From contig JALJEE010002349.1 in NCBI GenBank assembly GCA_023231475.1, positions 62,001 through 126,000 on the forward strand: DNA of 64,000 bases, read 5' to 3'. The translations under genes were made by a program, and so were the position numbers. Of this stretch, positions 24,086-35,912 are shown in pieces; within the stretch, counting starts at the first letter, position 1, and each line of letters begins with the position of its first letter. The DNA comes from Seison nebaliae (Eukaryota; Rotifera; Pararotatoria; Seisonacea; Seisonidae). Under the pieces are notes generated by a model that saw only the letters and a program-made list of their open reading frames with translations, did no database searches and was not told where the DNA came from.

Positions 24086-25347
24086 GCTTACAAAATGTAG
24101 ATTGAGATGAATTATTCGAAAAAATGGAAAATGAAAAAATCAGATTCGATTATAAATATTATTTGAAAAACTGATCGATCTTTCCAATTTATAGTTGTTG
24201 TTCAATCGGCAAAATTAAATTGCAACTTCACAGAAATTAGTGTAAAATTCAAATAGAGTTTTTTTTTGTTTATTCGTAAATTCGATTTACAACGAGAATG
24301 AATATAAATGATTCACCAAATTCAATCCCAAATATAAAGAGTTGTTCGATATTTTTTGAAAATATTCTTTTGCCTTCTCCAAAAAAATAAGTTTTTTTTA
24401 AAGTTATTTCTCTACTTTCTTATCATCGATGACACTTCACATTTAACTGAATTGTTGGTGCCTGTTCCTATTGGAAGGAATAACAATTTGGAACATCTGA
24501 TCACATGGAGGGAAAGTGCAAGAAACTATTAATTTCTACCAATTCTCTTCGTCTGTTGTTAAAAAAAATTTAAGTTCTTTCACATCTACTAACCTTCAAG
24601 AAACAAGGAGCGGAGCATGATTAGTAATAATTAGCTTGTGAACAATATTTTATTGACAGCCTATTCAATGAGGTAAGTATTGAGTAATTTACCAATTCTC
24701 ATTAGGATAATAGTATAATAAATATTTAAAATGTTAAGCCATTAAAGCTTATAAATACAAAATTCCTTACAAAATAATTTCTCCTTTCTTCCATAGAATA
24801 TTTATGTAATCCTAGTAAGTTAAGCCTAAAATTTTTCGAAAAGTTTTTTAAACTAAATTTTTTAGAAATTCGAAAATTGAAATTTTAAAAACACTATCAT
24901 GTTCAGAATCGTTTGAAAGACCTATACGTTTATTTTCAGCCAAAAAAAATATTTTTTCTGTGCCGGTCAAACAGACTTTTACCCATTATTCAAATCAATA
25001 TAATAAAAACGATGTAGCTTTAATTGTATCTATTAAGATTCTAAATTAATAGAACAGTGGTCAATCATGTTCGATATTCAGAATAGTTCCTAGAACCGAA
25101 ACATCACAATATGTGCGATTACTTCCTCTTTTATAAAAGAACATAATTTATAGTAAATAAGAATTTTAGGACATCGAAAGAACGAATGTAGTAGAAGACT
25201 TTGGTGATAAATTGTTCAATGATGATTAATTGGCACGATTGGAAATGAATTGATGAATAATGAGATAACAAAATGAATAACTACGTTACTGATATAAGTT
25301 AAAGTTGCAGTAATAATTGAATGTTGAAAGAAGTTTTTTTTAAGAAA
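24086..25347. other. intergenic spacer, 1.3 kb
   Basis: Divergent promoter region between sortilin and the multi-pass membrane gene. AT-rich, no coding-looking frame, nothing recognisable. Confidence 0.35.
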
Positions 25348-28300
25348 ATGGAAAATGAGGCAACTTTTCCTGGAGTTTGTGCTTTCTGCTTTCTCATCAA
25401 TATCGTTTAGTATGACGAGTATTCGTTCACAGATTTGGTTAAATTGGAAGAAGATGATGAAAAGAATAAAAATTTCACCAAATCAAATGTTGAACTTACT
25501 GTTAATAGTAATCCTAACGTTAAGAGAAAGGACAATTATCGGACTACGAAAGAGAGGAAAATTAATTCGAATGTTGGTTTACCTGAAGAGATTATAGATC
25601 TTCAATTATTGGCAGACAATGTTCCATTTTTTTATCTGACAAAATTATATTCTTTGAAATTATAGAATTATTTCCGATTGGATTATAACAACATTTCGTC
25701 TTATGCAACTATCAAATCTATTTCTCACACGATCAATGACGAAAGGAAAAAGTTATCAAGAGTTCAATATGACACAATATTTCAAAACGGGTTATTTCTT
25801 CTTTAGCGTAGTCTATAACACTTAAGAAGAACTTTTCGAGTTGACGTAGAAGATTCTACTGAAGGTTTCGTTTGGAAGTTGAACAAACGGTTCATTACAG
25901 GAATTCACAATATCAAAACCTCATTTTTGAACGTTTTATATTTGTAATAACTTTTCCATATTAAATTCTTTATTTTTCTTACAATGTTAGAATTTATCTA
26001 CGATCAAATACTTTTTTCGCAGTTTTGTCACTAATCGAATAATCGGTGATATATTCAGCTTACGGTCTTCTCTGTCAGGATTGAAGATATTCATATTGAA
26101 ATTTCTTGGTATTATTTTCTTCGAATATTATTCCGTTTCTATTTCATGTCATTCTATTTAGATTTATCCATTGGATTCCCTCATCTGAAGTATGAAGAAG
26201 AATATATTGTTGAAAAGATTTTAGAAAGTGAATTGATTTTTTTTACTTCTCTCCTTCACTTGAGAGTTCATCCTCATCAATTTTAATTGTGTTAATTTGA
26301 AAAAATATTTTTCAATTTTTTTAGGATCAAGATCGACCACTTATGGATAATTTGAAAAAGTTAATCGGATTATTGAAAAAAGCATTGATAAAAAGGAATC
26401 AAAAGATTGATTTGTATATGAATGTAGATTGTAGAGAATTAAGTTAATTTTATTATTTCTTCCAACTCTAATTATATATTTGGAAAATAAAAAAATATGA
26501 AGAAAATTCAAAGAAACATTTTCGGAATGAAGAAGCTCAAGAGCAATTGACAGAATATCTGAAGAATGTGAAAACAGAAAATGAAAAAATTTCCGACGAA
26601 ATTATAGAAACTTTATTAGATGAGAATATCATTGAAGGAAATATTTTGAATGCTCAAACCGTTTTTGAAATCGATGTAGAAGTTTTATTTTTTAAAAACA
26701 GTTCAAATTATTTTGTTAGATTTCCCGTATACTCTTCATTTTGGAACATCAGACACATCATCTGGTGTCGTATACGACGGCGGGAGGAGGAGAAGTGTTT
26801 GACAGTCGAATATTCGACAAGAGACTATTGAAAGAAGTTGAATGGATTTTAGATGATATTTTTGCTCTAACTTATGAAGAAGAAAAAATAGCAGTGGAGA
26901 AGATTTATTCAAAATATAAATTGTCATTAAGTACCGAAGAGATTGTTGGGAAATGGAATTTGTGGAATTATAAACGTATCGAACAAGCCATAATGGCTAA
27001 TGTGATAATTGATGAGATTTGTTGGAAATATTATCCAAATTCTTCTTCCAATTCATTCAAGAGAACTCTCATTCGGAATGTTGGTCTCTTCATTTTCATC
27101 AGTAGTTCTTTGGATAAGATTTTGTTTGACAAGAAATCTTTTGTCGAAGAAACAATTTGTCAAGAGAAAAAAACTCATAAGTTTCTTTCAAAATTTTCAA
27201 ATTGGAATGAAATGACTGAAGAATCGATCAGTTACAAATATGATAAGTCAAATCAATTTAAACTTCATTACGAAATATTGAATCGATTAAAAAATTTCCA
27301 TCAACTTCACAACGAACGAGATGGCGATGTTGACCATTTAATTTCTTCATTTATATTTGATTATATGGCGAATAATTTTCAATTTTGGAATGAAGAATTT
27401 CCACAACTCCATTCCAGATTGATGGAAAAAGACAATTTGAGAGTTCAACCTAAACGAATCTATCGATTTGATGCACCAATTCTCTTCCCAAAATTTTATC
27501 GATTAATTAGAACTTGTTATCTTCAGAAATTCGATTGTCATTTCAAAATTAGTTGCCAACCAATTGATCGTATAATGAAAGATAATTTAACTTTGTGTTC
27601 TGGAACGATGAGGGAAGGTAGTAAAGATATTTTGGAAGGACAAGTACTGACAGATATACCGTTGAAAAATGAGAGTTTTAACTATCGTTCATTTTCCGAG
27701 ATATCTTATGAATATGAAATTAGAAGGAAAGAAGAATTTGTGTGTTCAACTTCATCTTATTTTTGGAGATGGAAAAATTTTGGATTTCGATATTATTCAT
27801 GGACGAAAAGATTATTAGTATTATTCTTCTATACATTACTCGTATCGTCGAATTTTGGTTTGCGAACGGTTTTTCAAGTGAAACCGTTTTATGAGCAATA
27901 TCGAGTAAATTATATGACACATCGAATCGAATTGGATGACTGTTCTCTTCCCGTCGAAACTTTATGGTCATCAGTTATCACTTTCTGGCGCAATGAGATA
28001 ACTAAAATGAATTCATTTAAATTAAAATTCAGTTTTGATGGAATTCTATTCAAATATCTCATTTATTTCTCTTATTGGATATGGAACATTCTGATAAAAT
28101 GCTTCTTCGGAACGAATGTTCTGATCATAATTCATATTTCAAATGCATTCTTCTTATCAATTATATCAATTATATTGGGATTATTATCTCCTTTTATCGT
28201 CATCTTTCCACTCATCATTTATCATTCGTTTTGTTTCTTCGTTTATGATTTGGATCTTCCACTCTACAATTCTACTACGAATGATATTAATGGGAAATAT

Positions 28301-29473
28301 TTGAATAATTCAAAAATTTTACCTATCTTCAATCTCTTCTTTCATCAATTCCTTCTTCATTTCATATTTGAATTTATCATTTTATTCTTAATGATTGTCG
28401 TTGTCATACCAGTAATTTCCGTCATAATTATCATCTTTTTGGTTTTACGATTAATTTGTCGTTCCATATTAGATATCATCAATTATTTTATATGTATTCG
28501 AAAGAAGACATTAATTCCAACCAGTCAGAATACATTTTGTTTCAGTTTAATCGAAACGCCGAAAACTGGAAAGAATTATACAACGAAAGTGGAACCAGAA
28601 TTTCTTCAATTAATTTTTCTCGTTCAATTGGAATTGGAGGAATTAAATCGATTGGAACGATTAATTCTCATTTCAGCGACGAATGGAGAGAAATTGTTGA
28701 AAGAAATGTCACGAAATTTCATGAAATCAATTTTAGTCAAAGAAAAAATGGAATCTCTTCCTCACGGCGAACAGTTTTGTCGGGAGAAACTCCTGTCAGA
28801 ATTGAGAGAACGAAAAAAGAAAATTAATAATTTTATTCTTCTTCATTCCATGTTCTCCAAAGGACAAAACTATAAATTGTGCGAGAAAGATTTGGGGAAG
28901 TTTCGAGGAACGTGTCAATATTTCTTACAACAATTATATCATCATCATTTGGATTCATATTCTCCCCAAAATATTTGGATGATGACGAATATCGAAGAAG
29001 GATCATGGAATCAATTGACGAATTGGTTCATCCGAAAATTTTTCGATTCCACTTTACTTATTCCGTTAACGGAATATGAAATTGAGAAATGTCGAAATTT
29101 ACAGTTCGATTATGAAGCAGCGAAATTAATGTTTTGGGAATTGTGTCATTGGAGTAGCGAAGAAGAAATGGAACGATTTTGTGCTCAATGTGAATGTCAA
29201 AATTTTTTAAATTTTGAAAATTTCAAATTTAACGAAATTAAAAGTTGTGAATTATTTCCACGAAGGAAAAATGAGGGAAATGAATGGACTCGTCTCATCG
29301 GTGAGAAGAAAAGGATTCCGTCGAATTGCTGTTCGATCGATATCGACCATTTGCGACGGAAGAGAATTGATAACAAATTGATATATGTCGATCGATTACA
29401 AGCAGAAGAAATCATTCATCTGAATGTTTATTCCATATATCATCTTCTCCTCTACAAAATAGGACAGGAATAG
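25348..29473 (+). CDS. large multi-pass membrane protein of unknown family
   Basis: Nine exons (25348-25374, 25411-25620, 25666-25790, 25827-25932, 25991-26108, 26162-26265, 26325-26423, 26514-26675, 26720-29473) join in phase to about 1,234 residues. It begins MENEATFPGYDEYSFTDLVK and has ~310 charged, helical, coiled-coil-like residues. A long soluble region follows, then about six hydrophobic spans near residues 680-700, 765-832 and 855-911, and a ~320-residue soluble C-terminal region rich in Trp, Glu and Cys. Distinct blocks include LTLCSGTMREGSKDILEG and FVWKLNKRFITGIH. I cannot place it in any family. The small exons at the 5' end are less certain than the last exon, which is unmistakably coding. 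Exon 4 needs an intron of only 36 nt. Confidence 0.6.
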
Positions 29474-30790
29474 AATTTCTTTTTTATAATTAATCTTTTT
29501 TCATCCGCCACTCATTCTCTGCCATCCATTCAATATTTCTATTCATTCTTTTTCGGGATTATCATCATCATCATCATCCAATCGTTATTATTATTATTGT
29601 TCTTCTTCTTCTTCTTATTATTGGAAATCATTCTATTTATTTAGTAAGTTTTATGATGGATTTATTTCGAAAACAAAATAGCCTTCAGTAAAACTTCCAT
29701 ATTGGGAAAAAAGGGAGAAAGATGAGACGAAATAGAGTTGAGGATTTTCATCATTATATTAAATGATCATAATGAAAAGAAAGAGAAAGTAATTAAAATG
29801 GTTTGACGGAAGATTATATCTATGAGAAATAAGAAATCGTTTGGACAATAAATTTTATTCACTTGTTGTTCTTGTTGAATCAATCGGAATCGTTATCACA
29901 TTCTCTTACTACCAATTTCACATTAACTTACTCGTCTCCGTATGATGTTGTGCATAAGACGAAGATTATTTCTTATTTCAAACTAGATAAATAAAATGTT
30001 GGAGTGGAGGAGATAATGGGAACAGATAAAATAATAAAACAACACTATTTTCACAGGAGGACAAAGGATATTGGAAAGCGAAACTATTAAGTAAATTAAG
30101 AAATCGTTCTTTGTGTCTGTTATCGGAGATTTAATGAAGGATATGAGCAATGCTCGGCAGGAAATAATGAAGAAAACAAAGTCCATTTTCTTTCCTTACC
30201 AAACAACGAATAATACGAAGGAGGAAATTCATATACGAACGCAATACTTATTGCATCATTATCCTTCATAATAATATTCTTCTTTTGTTCTCTTACAACT
30301 CTCTTGTTAGTTCGGACTCTGATTGACTAGCTGACTGAAGCAATCATCGATTCATTACCTATATATAAGACGAGTGGAATTCATCATAGAAAGTCAAATA
30401 TGAAGAGAAGTTGAATTAGTTTTAGGAAATATTCTTTTCTTTCTTTCATAAATCTAATTATGGAAAATTATCCGTTAGAACCATTGGAAGTAAGCTAATT
30501 AATTATTCTTTATCGAATTAGTCTATTATTTAATGAATGATTATTATCGTTCCTCGTTTAACATACAATTATCTTAACGATCACGTTCTGTTACGTGCAA
30601 CGTGGCAACATGTATGACGTTATAAATATTTATTCGTTCAAGTTTTAATTGAAATAAATGTTCATAAAAATAAAAAATATCTAGGTAGTTAGAAATGATT
30701 TGAGAAAAAAACCATAGTCCATTACAACATTTTTTCTCCTTTACTTCCCCTCAATAGATTTTGTTATCATCTCCTCATCATTCGACTGTC
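29474..30790. other. intergenic spacer, 1.3 kb
   Basis: Contains ATC/TTA/CTT trinucleotide tracts at about 29560-29628. A short exon-like segment at 30460-30489 (MENYPLEPLE, then GTAAGC) is out of phase with the arginine kinase exon downstream. No other coding frame is supported. Confidence 0.35.
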
Positions 30791-32029
30791 ATGTCATTAT
30801 ATCAATCATATATTTTCCTCATTTTTCTATTCGTTCTTGTCAAGTTCTTTCATTTATTCGATCTCCACAATTCAATTTTATTCCAGTTATGGAGTGGAAA
30901 GTAAATCATATGGTCAAGAGGTGATTGAATCGAAGGCGAATGATATTTGGGAACTACTTGGTCGTCGTACCAAAACTGGGGCAACCATTTTCGATTGTAT
31001 CGAATCTGGATTAAAGAATAAGAAATCCAAAGTAGGAATTTATGCACCAGATGCTGAATCATATAAATTATTTGACGATATCTTCAATCCCGTTATTGAG
31101 AGATATCACAAAATAAATTTATCAGAAATTAATTCCATTTCCGATTTTAAAGATTATCGTGATCTCCCAGTTTGTTCTTCCTCTTTTTTCATTACGATCA
31201 ATTTTCAAATTGTTTTTGAAGAAATTTAATGAATTCGAATCGAAATTAATTAAATCGATTCGTATTCGAGTAGGACGTAGTGTGGAAGGATATCCATTTG
31301 CTCGTCAAATGACTAGGAAGGACCGAATTGATTTGGAGGAGAAATTGAAAAAAGCATTCTCTGAATTCGATGGAGATCTCAAGGGTAACTATTATAGTTT
31401 GAGTGAAATGACCGAAGAATTCAAAAACGATCTCATCAAACGACATATACTATATGACGATGGAACTAATCAAGCTCTCGAATCCGCTGGCGGTTATCAC
31501 GATTGGCCTATCGGACGAGGTGTCTATGTGAGTCAAGATGAGAAATTTATCGTTTGGGTAAATGAAGAGGATCATCTCAGATTGATTTCATTAGAAAAAA
31601 CATCGTCCGTCCAATCTGTTTATTATCGTCTTTCGAGGGCACTTAAGACGATCGAGAAACATTTGAAATTTCAACAAGATCCCAAATTAGGATATCTCAC
31701 TTTCTGTCCAACCAACATTGGCACTTCAATGAGAGCTTCAGTTCATATCCAATTGAAAGAACTACCATATTCCATATCACATATCAAAGACCTTTATAAA
31801 CTTGATGTCCGAGGTTTAAATTTCTCCCTCTCTCTCTCTATTTTTTATTTTTATATTTTTATTATCAATTTTAGGAACATATGGAGAACATTCGAAAGTA
31901 CAAGATGCAACTTATGATCTCTCCAATTTGGAGAGAATCGGTAAGACAGAGTTCGATTTAGTTAACGAAACATTCACAGCGATCCGCTCTGTAATTGCTG
32001 ACATTTCGGCTGGGAAGAACGAACTATAA
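30791..32029 (+). CDS. arginine kinase, divergent copy with possible signal peptide
   Basis: Four exons (30791-30843, 30887-31169, 31222-31813, 31875-32029), about 360 residues. The core is a phosphagen kinase: VGIYAPDAESY, IRIRVGRSVEGYPF, GGYHDWPIGRG, VWVNEEDHLRLIS, LTFCPTNIGTSMRASVH and RGTYGEHS. Catalytic equivalents of Limulus Arg126, Glu225, Arg229, Cys271, Arg280, Arg309 and Glu314 are all present. Differences from the family are SKVG for SGVG in the substrate loop (Gly64 position) and loss of the TES after GEH. The only in-phase start I find is an exon reading MSLYQSYIFLIFLFVLV, a hydrophobic leader, so the product may be secreted or membrane-anchored. The leader exon is the least certain part. 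It would interconvert arginine and phosphoarginine. A second, more canonical copy follows 480 bp downstream. Confidence 0.75.
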
Positions 32030-32508
32030 TCATTTTCTTCCCTTCCTCTCCTCTTTACAAATTCACTAGGATGCATCTAGGATGAGTAAAGAATCAACAA
32101 AATTCATATTAGCAGCAAAATGCATCACTCATTTTTTTTTACTATCAATCTTATGGAATGGTAAGAAGATGGAAAATTTAAACGAAAAATAATTTTCTAC
32201 TAATTTTTTCCCTCGTTATTGTTGTTTGTTTTTTTCGTATATGTTGTATGTTTTTTTGAAAAGTCTGGCGATGTGAGAGAGTCGGAGGAAGAGGCATGAT
32301 GTTACTATAGAGAAATTGTTATATTCTTCAGAAACTGTTCGAATACCATACATGAATTTCTTTCCTAAATTCATTTATTCCATTTTTTCTCCTTTATATT
32401 TATACAAAAGTGAAAAAAAATTTTCTTTATTTCTCGTTCATTTCTCCTTCCCAGATTTTTCTTTCAACTTTATTTTAGATCAAATCTTTCTCGAATAAAC
32501 TCGAAGAT

Positions 32509-33534
32509 ATGGCACCAGGAAAGATATCGTTAGTACAAAAACACTTGGAGAAACCCGGATTGAACTGCTGGGAATTATTACAGAAAGAAACCAAATCATA
32601 TGGTTCTAATATTCGTGACTGTTGCATTTCAGCACTGAAACATCCAGATTCTGGTGTCGGTCTTTATGCACCAGATGTGGAATGTTATGATACATTCAAG
32701 GAGATTTTCTATCCAGTCATCTCCGATTATCACAAAGTTGATGCCAATACATTAGTTGCCAAGAATGATTTAGGAGATCCATCAAAATTGGTCGACTTAA
32801 ATGGGAAATTGGCGAATGGTGTCGTATCGACTCGAGTTCGAGTTGGTCGAAGTATTGAAGGATTTCCATTAGCACCGAAATTGACTCGTGAAAAACGATT
32901 GGAATTAGAAGGCCGAATTAAAGAAGCCGTCGCTGGTTTAGATGGTGAATTAGCTGGTGAATACAAAAGTTTGGTCGACATGTCTGAATCGGAAAAGAAA
33001 CAATTAATCGAAGATCATATTCTATTCGGTGATGATTCTGACCGATTCTTACGAGATGCCGGAGGTTACAATGACTGGCCAATTGGTCGTGGTCTTTTCA
33101 TGAATAAGGGCCGAAATTTCTTCATTTGGGTAAACGAAGAAGATCATGTTCGAATCATCTGTTTGGAGAAAGGTGCTTCATTGAAATCCGTTTACACTCG
33201 ACTTGTTCACGCCATTCGAATTATGGAGAAGAAAATCTCATTTTCAAAACATCCAAAATTCGGAAATCTCACTTTCTGCCCAACCAACATCGGTACATCA
33301 CTTCGAGCATCTGTTCATGCCAAATTCCCCAAATTGGCTGCCGCTGGCAAATTGAACGATATGTGTGCTAAATTGGACATGCAACCTCGTGGTATTCACG
33401 GAGAGCACACCGAATCAGTTGGCGGAGTGTACGATGTGTCGAATAAGATCCGAATTGGTCGCAGCGAATTCCAATTGGTGGACGGTATGTGGTCTGGTGT
33501 GAAGAGTCTATTAGAAGCTGAAGCTAAATTATAG
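32509..33534 (+). CDS. arginine kinase, canonical copy
   Basis: A single exon of 341 residues starting MAPGKISLVQKHLEKPG. Motifs in order: SGVGLYAPDVECYDTF (substrate loop), VSTRVRVGRSIEGFPL, GGYNDWPIGRG, FIWVNEEDHVRIICLEKG, LTFCPTNIGTSLRASVHAK with the reactive Cys, and RGIHGEHTESVGGVYDVSNK. All catalytic residues are kept. It buffers ATP through phosphoarginine in muscle and other demanding tissues. The N-terminus is ~15 residues shorter than common arthropod enzymes. The frame stays open upstream (IKSFSNKLED) to an acceptor TTTTAG at about 32479, so a further 5' exon may exist. The paralogue upstream has extra introns, while this copy has none in the core. Confidence 0.95.
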   Translation: MAPGKISLVQKHLEKPGLNCWELLQKETKSYGSNIRDCCISALKHPDSGVGLYAPDVECYDTFKEIFYPVISDYHKVDANTLVAKNDLGDPSKLVDLNGKLANGVVSTRVRVGRSIEGFPLAPKLTREKRLELEGRIKEAVAGLDGELAGEYKSLVDMSESEKKQLIEDHILFGDDSDRFLRDAGGYNDWPIGRGLFMNKGRNFFIWVNEEDHVRIICLEKGASLKSVYTRLVHAIRIMEKKISFSKHPKFGNLTFCPTNIGTSLRASVHAKFPKLAAAGKLNDMCAKLDMQPRGIHGEHTESVGGVYDVSNKIRIGRSEFQLVDGMWSGVKSLLEAEAKL

Positions 33535-34726
33535 GGAATGCGATCTTTCTCAACAATTAACTTGAATTATCATAAATTTATTGAGTAGAGAAATTGCGAA
33601 TAGAGATCTGATTTTCAACCATCATATGAGTAGACGAGTGTTTAACTAAAAAAGAATTTCAATTTATTTCATGAATTTAAATGAAGAAACTGAAGAGTTC
33701 ACTTAGATCATATCTGCTTCGTATTCCCTCTTTTTTCATCCTCAATTTATTCGTAGAAACTTTTGAAAGAAATTAAAGTTCTCATCTTTCTTCTAACAAA
33801 AATTATTTCTAACATTTTATTCAACTTTCAAATGAGAATTTCATTTAATATTATTCAAAATAATTTCTTTAACAATTTGAAAAGTAATAATCCAAAAATT
33901 ATCTATAATTATATAGTACTACTATTAGTAGTGAGCCAAAAGCGCTTCCGTTAAAATGAATTCTCTTATATAATACTTATTCTACTATAACTCAGCAGGA
34001 ATATCTTGATCCAAGAAGTATTCACAGGAATTTTCATGAATATTATATGAACTATACCGATGTACTCTATCACTTATATACTGTATAATATATTACTATA
34101 TACAGTGTATATACTTGAGTATCATATTGTATATCATAAAGCAACTTTGTAGTAATGGAATGAGATTTACTGTCCAATATTAAATGCTCCACAATGTTTT
34201 ATGTAAATTTTAGATGACATAACAAATCAAAAGAATTATTTTCAATTAAACATTAAAATAAAAGTATTTTTTATTTCAATTATATTGTTCGATGTGAATG
34301 AAATTCTACCATTAATTCTTCTATCGACATTAATTGTTATTATTATACTCAAAATTCTTTAATGTGATATAATAAATTTCTTGAATATTATACATATCGA
34401 TTACGTCTGTGGATATTCATCAATTTTATAAATTTTAAACTGAAAACAGGACACGGATAACTGTAAGAACTTTATGACTGCTAACAAAAAATGACTGCTT
34501 GTAAGATTTAAATAATTTAAATGTCATGTATGTCAGGTTTTTTTAAAAATAATTGAAAAAATTAATGTCTTGGATTTCAACGTGTTTTACTCGATAAGGA
34601 AAAAATAAAACTGTTTTCCGACATAAAATTTAATTGATTAAATTCATAAATTAAAAATTTGCTAGACTCTAAAATCATCTCTAAAATGAAATCCGTTGAA
34701 GGGATTACCAAAAAATTTCAAGTAAA
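33535..34726. other. intergenic, AT-rich, 1.2 kb
   Basis: No coding frame. Around 34070-34140 there is a TA-rich stretch with several short inverted repeats (for example ACTATATACAGTGTATATAC) that could form hairpins. Nothing else recognised. Confidence 0.35.
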
Positions 34727-35283
34727 TTATTCCCCACATGTAATGGTATATCCACATGTCATAGGTACTTCTGGACATGGGCAGATTTGGAGATTTGTAA
34801 TCATATAACATGCCATATTTGCCTTCAGCTTATTACCACTATTTGCTTTCAGTAAACGAAACAACCAATCATTACTTCCTTTTAATTTCTTCTCTGCAAT
34901 TATCGATTCGGCAGTTGTTCTTATTTGCTCCACTAAAAGATAAATTAATCGACTCAACGAATAATACAATAATAATAAAACCATCATAAACCATAACAGC
35001 TTTGATCGCATTGAACGTAGCAGAATCAGGAATATTATCGGTCACTTCGTTAACAACTTCGTTATTTTCATCTGTGAATCGAAATGAATCAAGATCATTT
35101 TTAGCGAAATTACAAGAATTAACCGATTACTGATAATTGATATTCGGAATACAAATCTCTAAATTTCTCGTTAATTCTGCTGCGGATTTTATCAACTGAA
35201 TCATTCTCTTCATAACTCAGAAAACCGATTGTCATGAGATTGTTTTCCGCATCATAAATTTTTAATTTTTTAACTATCACCAT
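34727..35283 (-). CDS. member A of an unrecognised two-gene family, possible beta-grasp/CIDE-N-like
   Basis: Three minus-strand exons (35283-35124, 35071-34982, 34932-34727), 151 residues. The N-terminal ~85 residues (MVIVKKLKIYDAENNLMTIG, DKIRSRINEKF, VIGDENNEVVNEV) align with the gene at 38767-39291, and both internal introns share position and phase 1. A KGSNDWLFRLLKA block follows, then a tail with CPCPEVPMTCGYTITCGE that member B lacks. The pattern of a short strand, a helix, LxVIGDE and a final hydrophobic strand resembles the CIDE-N/CAD ubiquitin-like fold, but this is a weak hand-alignment inference. No signal peptide; probably cytosolic or nuclear. Confidence 0.6.
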
Positions 35284-35912
35284 TTTGTAATTGAAACGAG
35301 AAACAGTTTTCTATCCACTGAAAATTGGTGTAAAATAAATTTATGAGTAGTTGAACTTTTGATAATGGAGAAATATATGGGAAGTCGATTCTTTAAGGTC
35401 AAAAGGAAAGACATCATTATAATAAGGAATGTGTCACTGAATAATCGAAAAAATCTTTATTCGAGGTCATTTTATTCATTATAATTTAGCTTTGGTCGAT
35501 AAATGTTGGAACAGAAGTAATACAAATCGAAGGTCAGTTTAGCTCTTTTCCCACTTTAAATAATATTGGAAAAGAAACTTATTTTCTTCATTTTCAAACA
35601 CATTTTTAAAATTTGAGAAAAACATAATTTTCTTCAAGAGATATGTTGTTAGTGTAAATATGTTAAGTAACAATGAGTAAAATAGGAAAAATAATTAGAA
35701 GTTGATTAGAAAACTTTAAATTATTTACTAAATTATTATAGAATTAAATTATCTCCTAAAGAATTCGTAGGGAATAGTTAAAATAAGAAAATATTGAGAA
35801 AAAAATAAGGTCTAAATAAAAATTTCCATTTTATTCTAAAAGTAAAATAAATTAAATAAAAAATAATTTTAAATAAGAAGCTAAAGAGAATAAAAACGAA
35901 ATATTAATCGGA
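35284..35912. promoter_or_regulatory. divergent spacer upstream of SF3B4
   Basis: About 630 bp of very AT-rich sequence between divergent starts. No coding frame or motif recognised. Confidence 0.35.

Noticed and set aside
29560-29628. ATC/TTA/CTT tracts as a mobile element or CRISPR-like array
   Set aside because: Simple trinucleotide microsatellites, with no spacers, terminal repeats or transposase nearby.
30460-30489. Short exon MENYPLEPLE with GTAAGC donor upstream of the first arginine kinase
   Set aside because: It exits in phase 0 and does not join the core exon, which needs phase 2. The exon at 30791-30843 fits instead.
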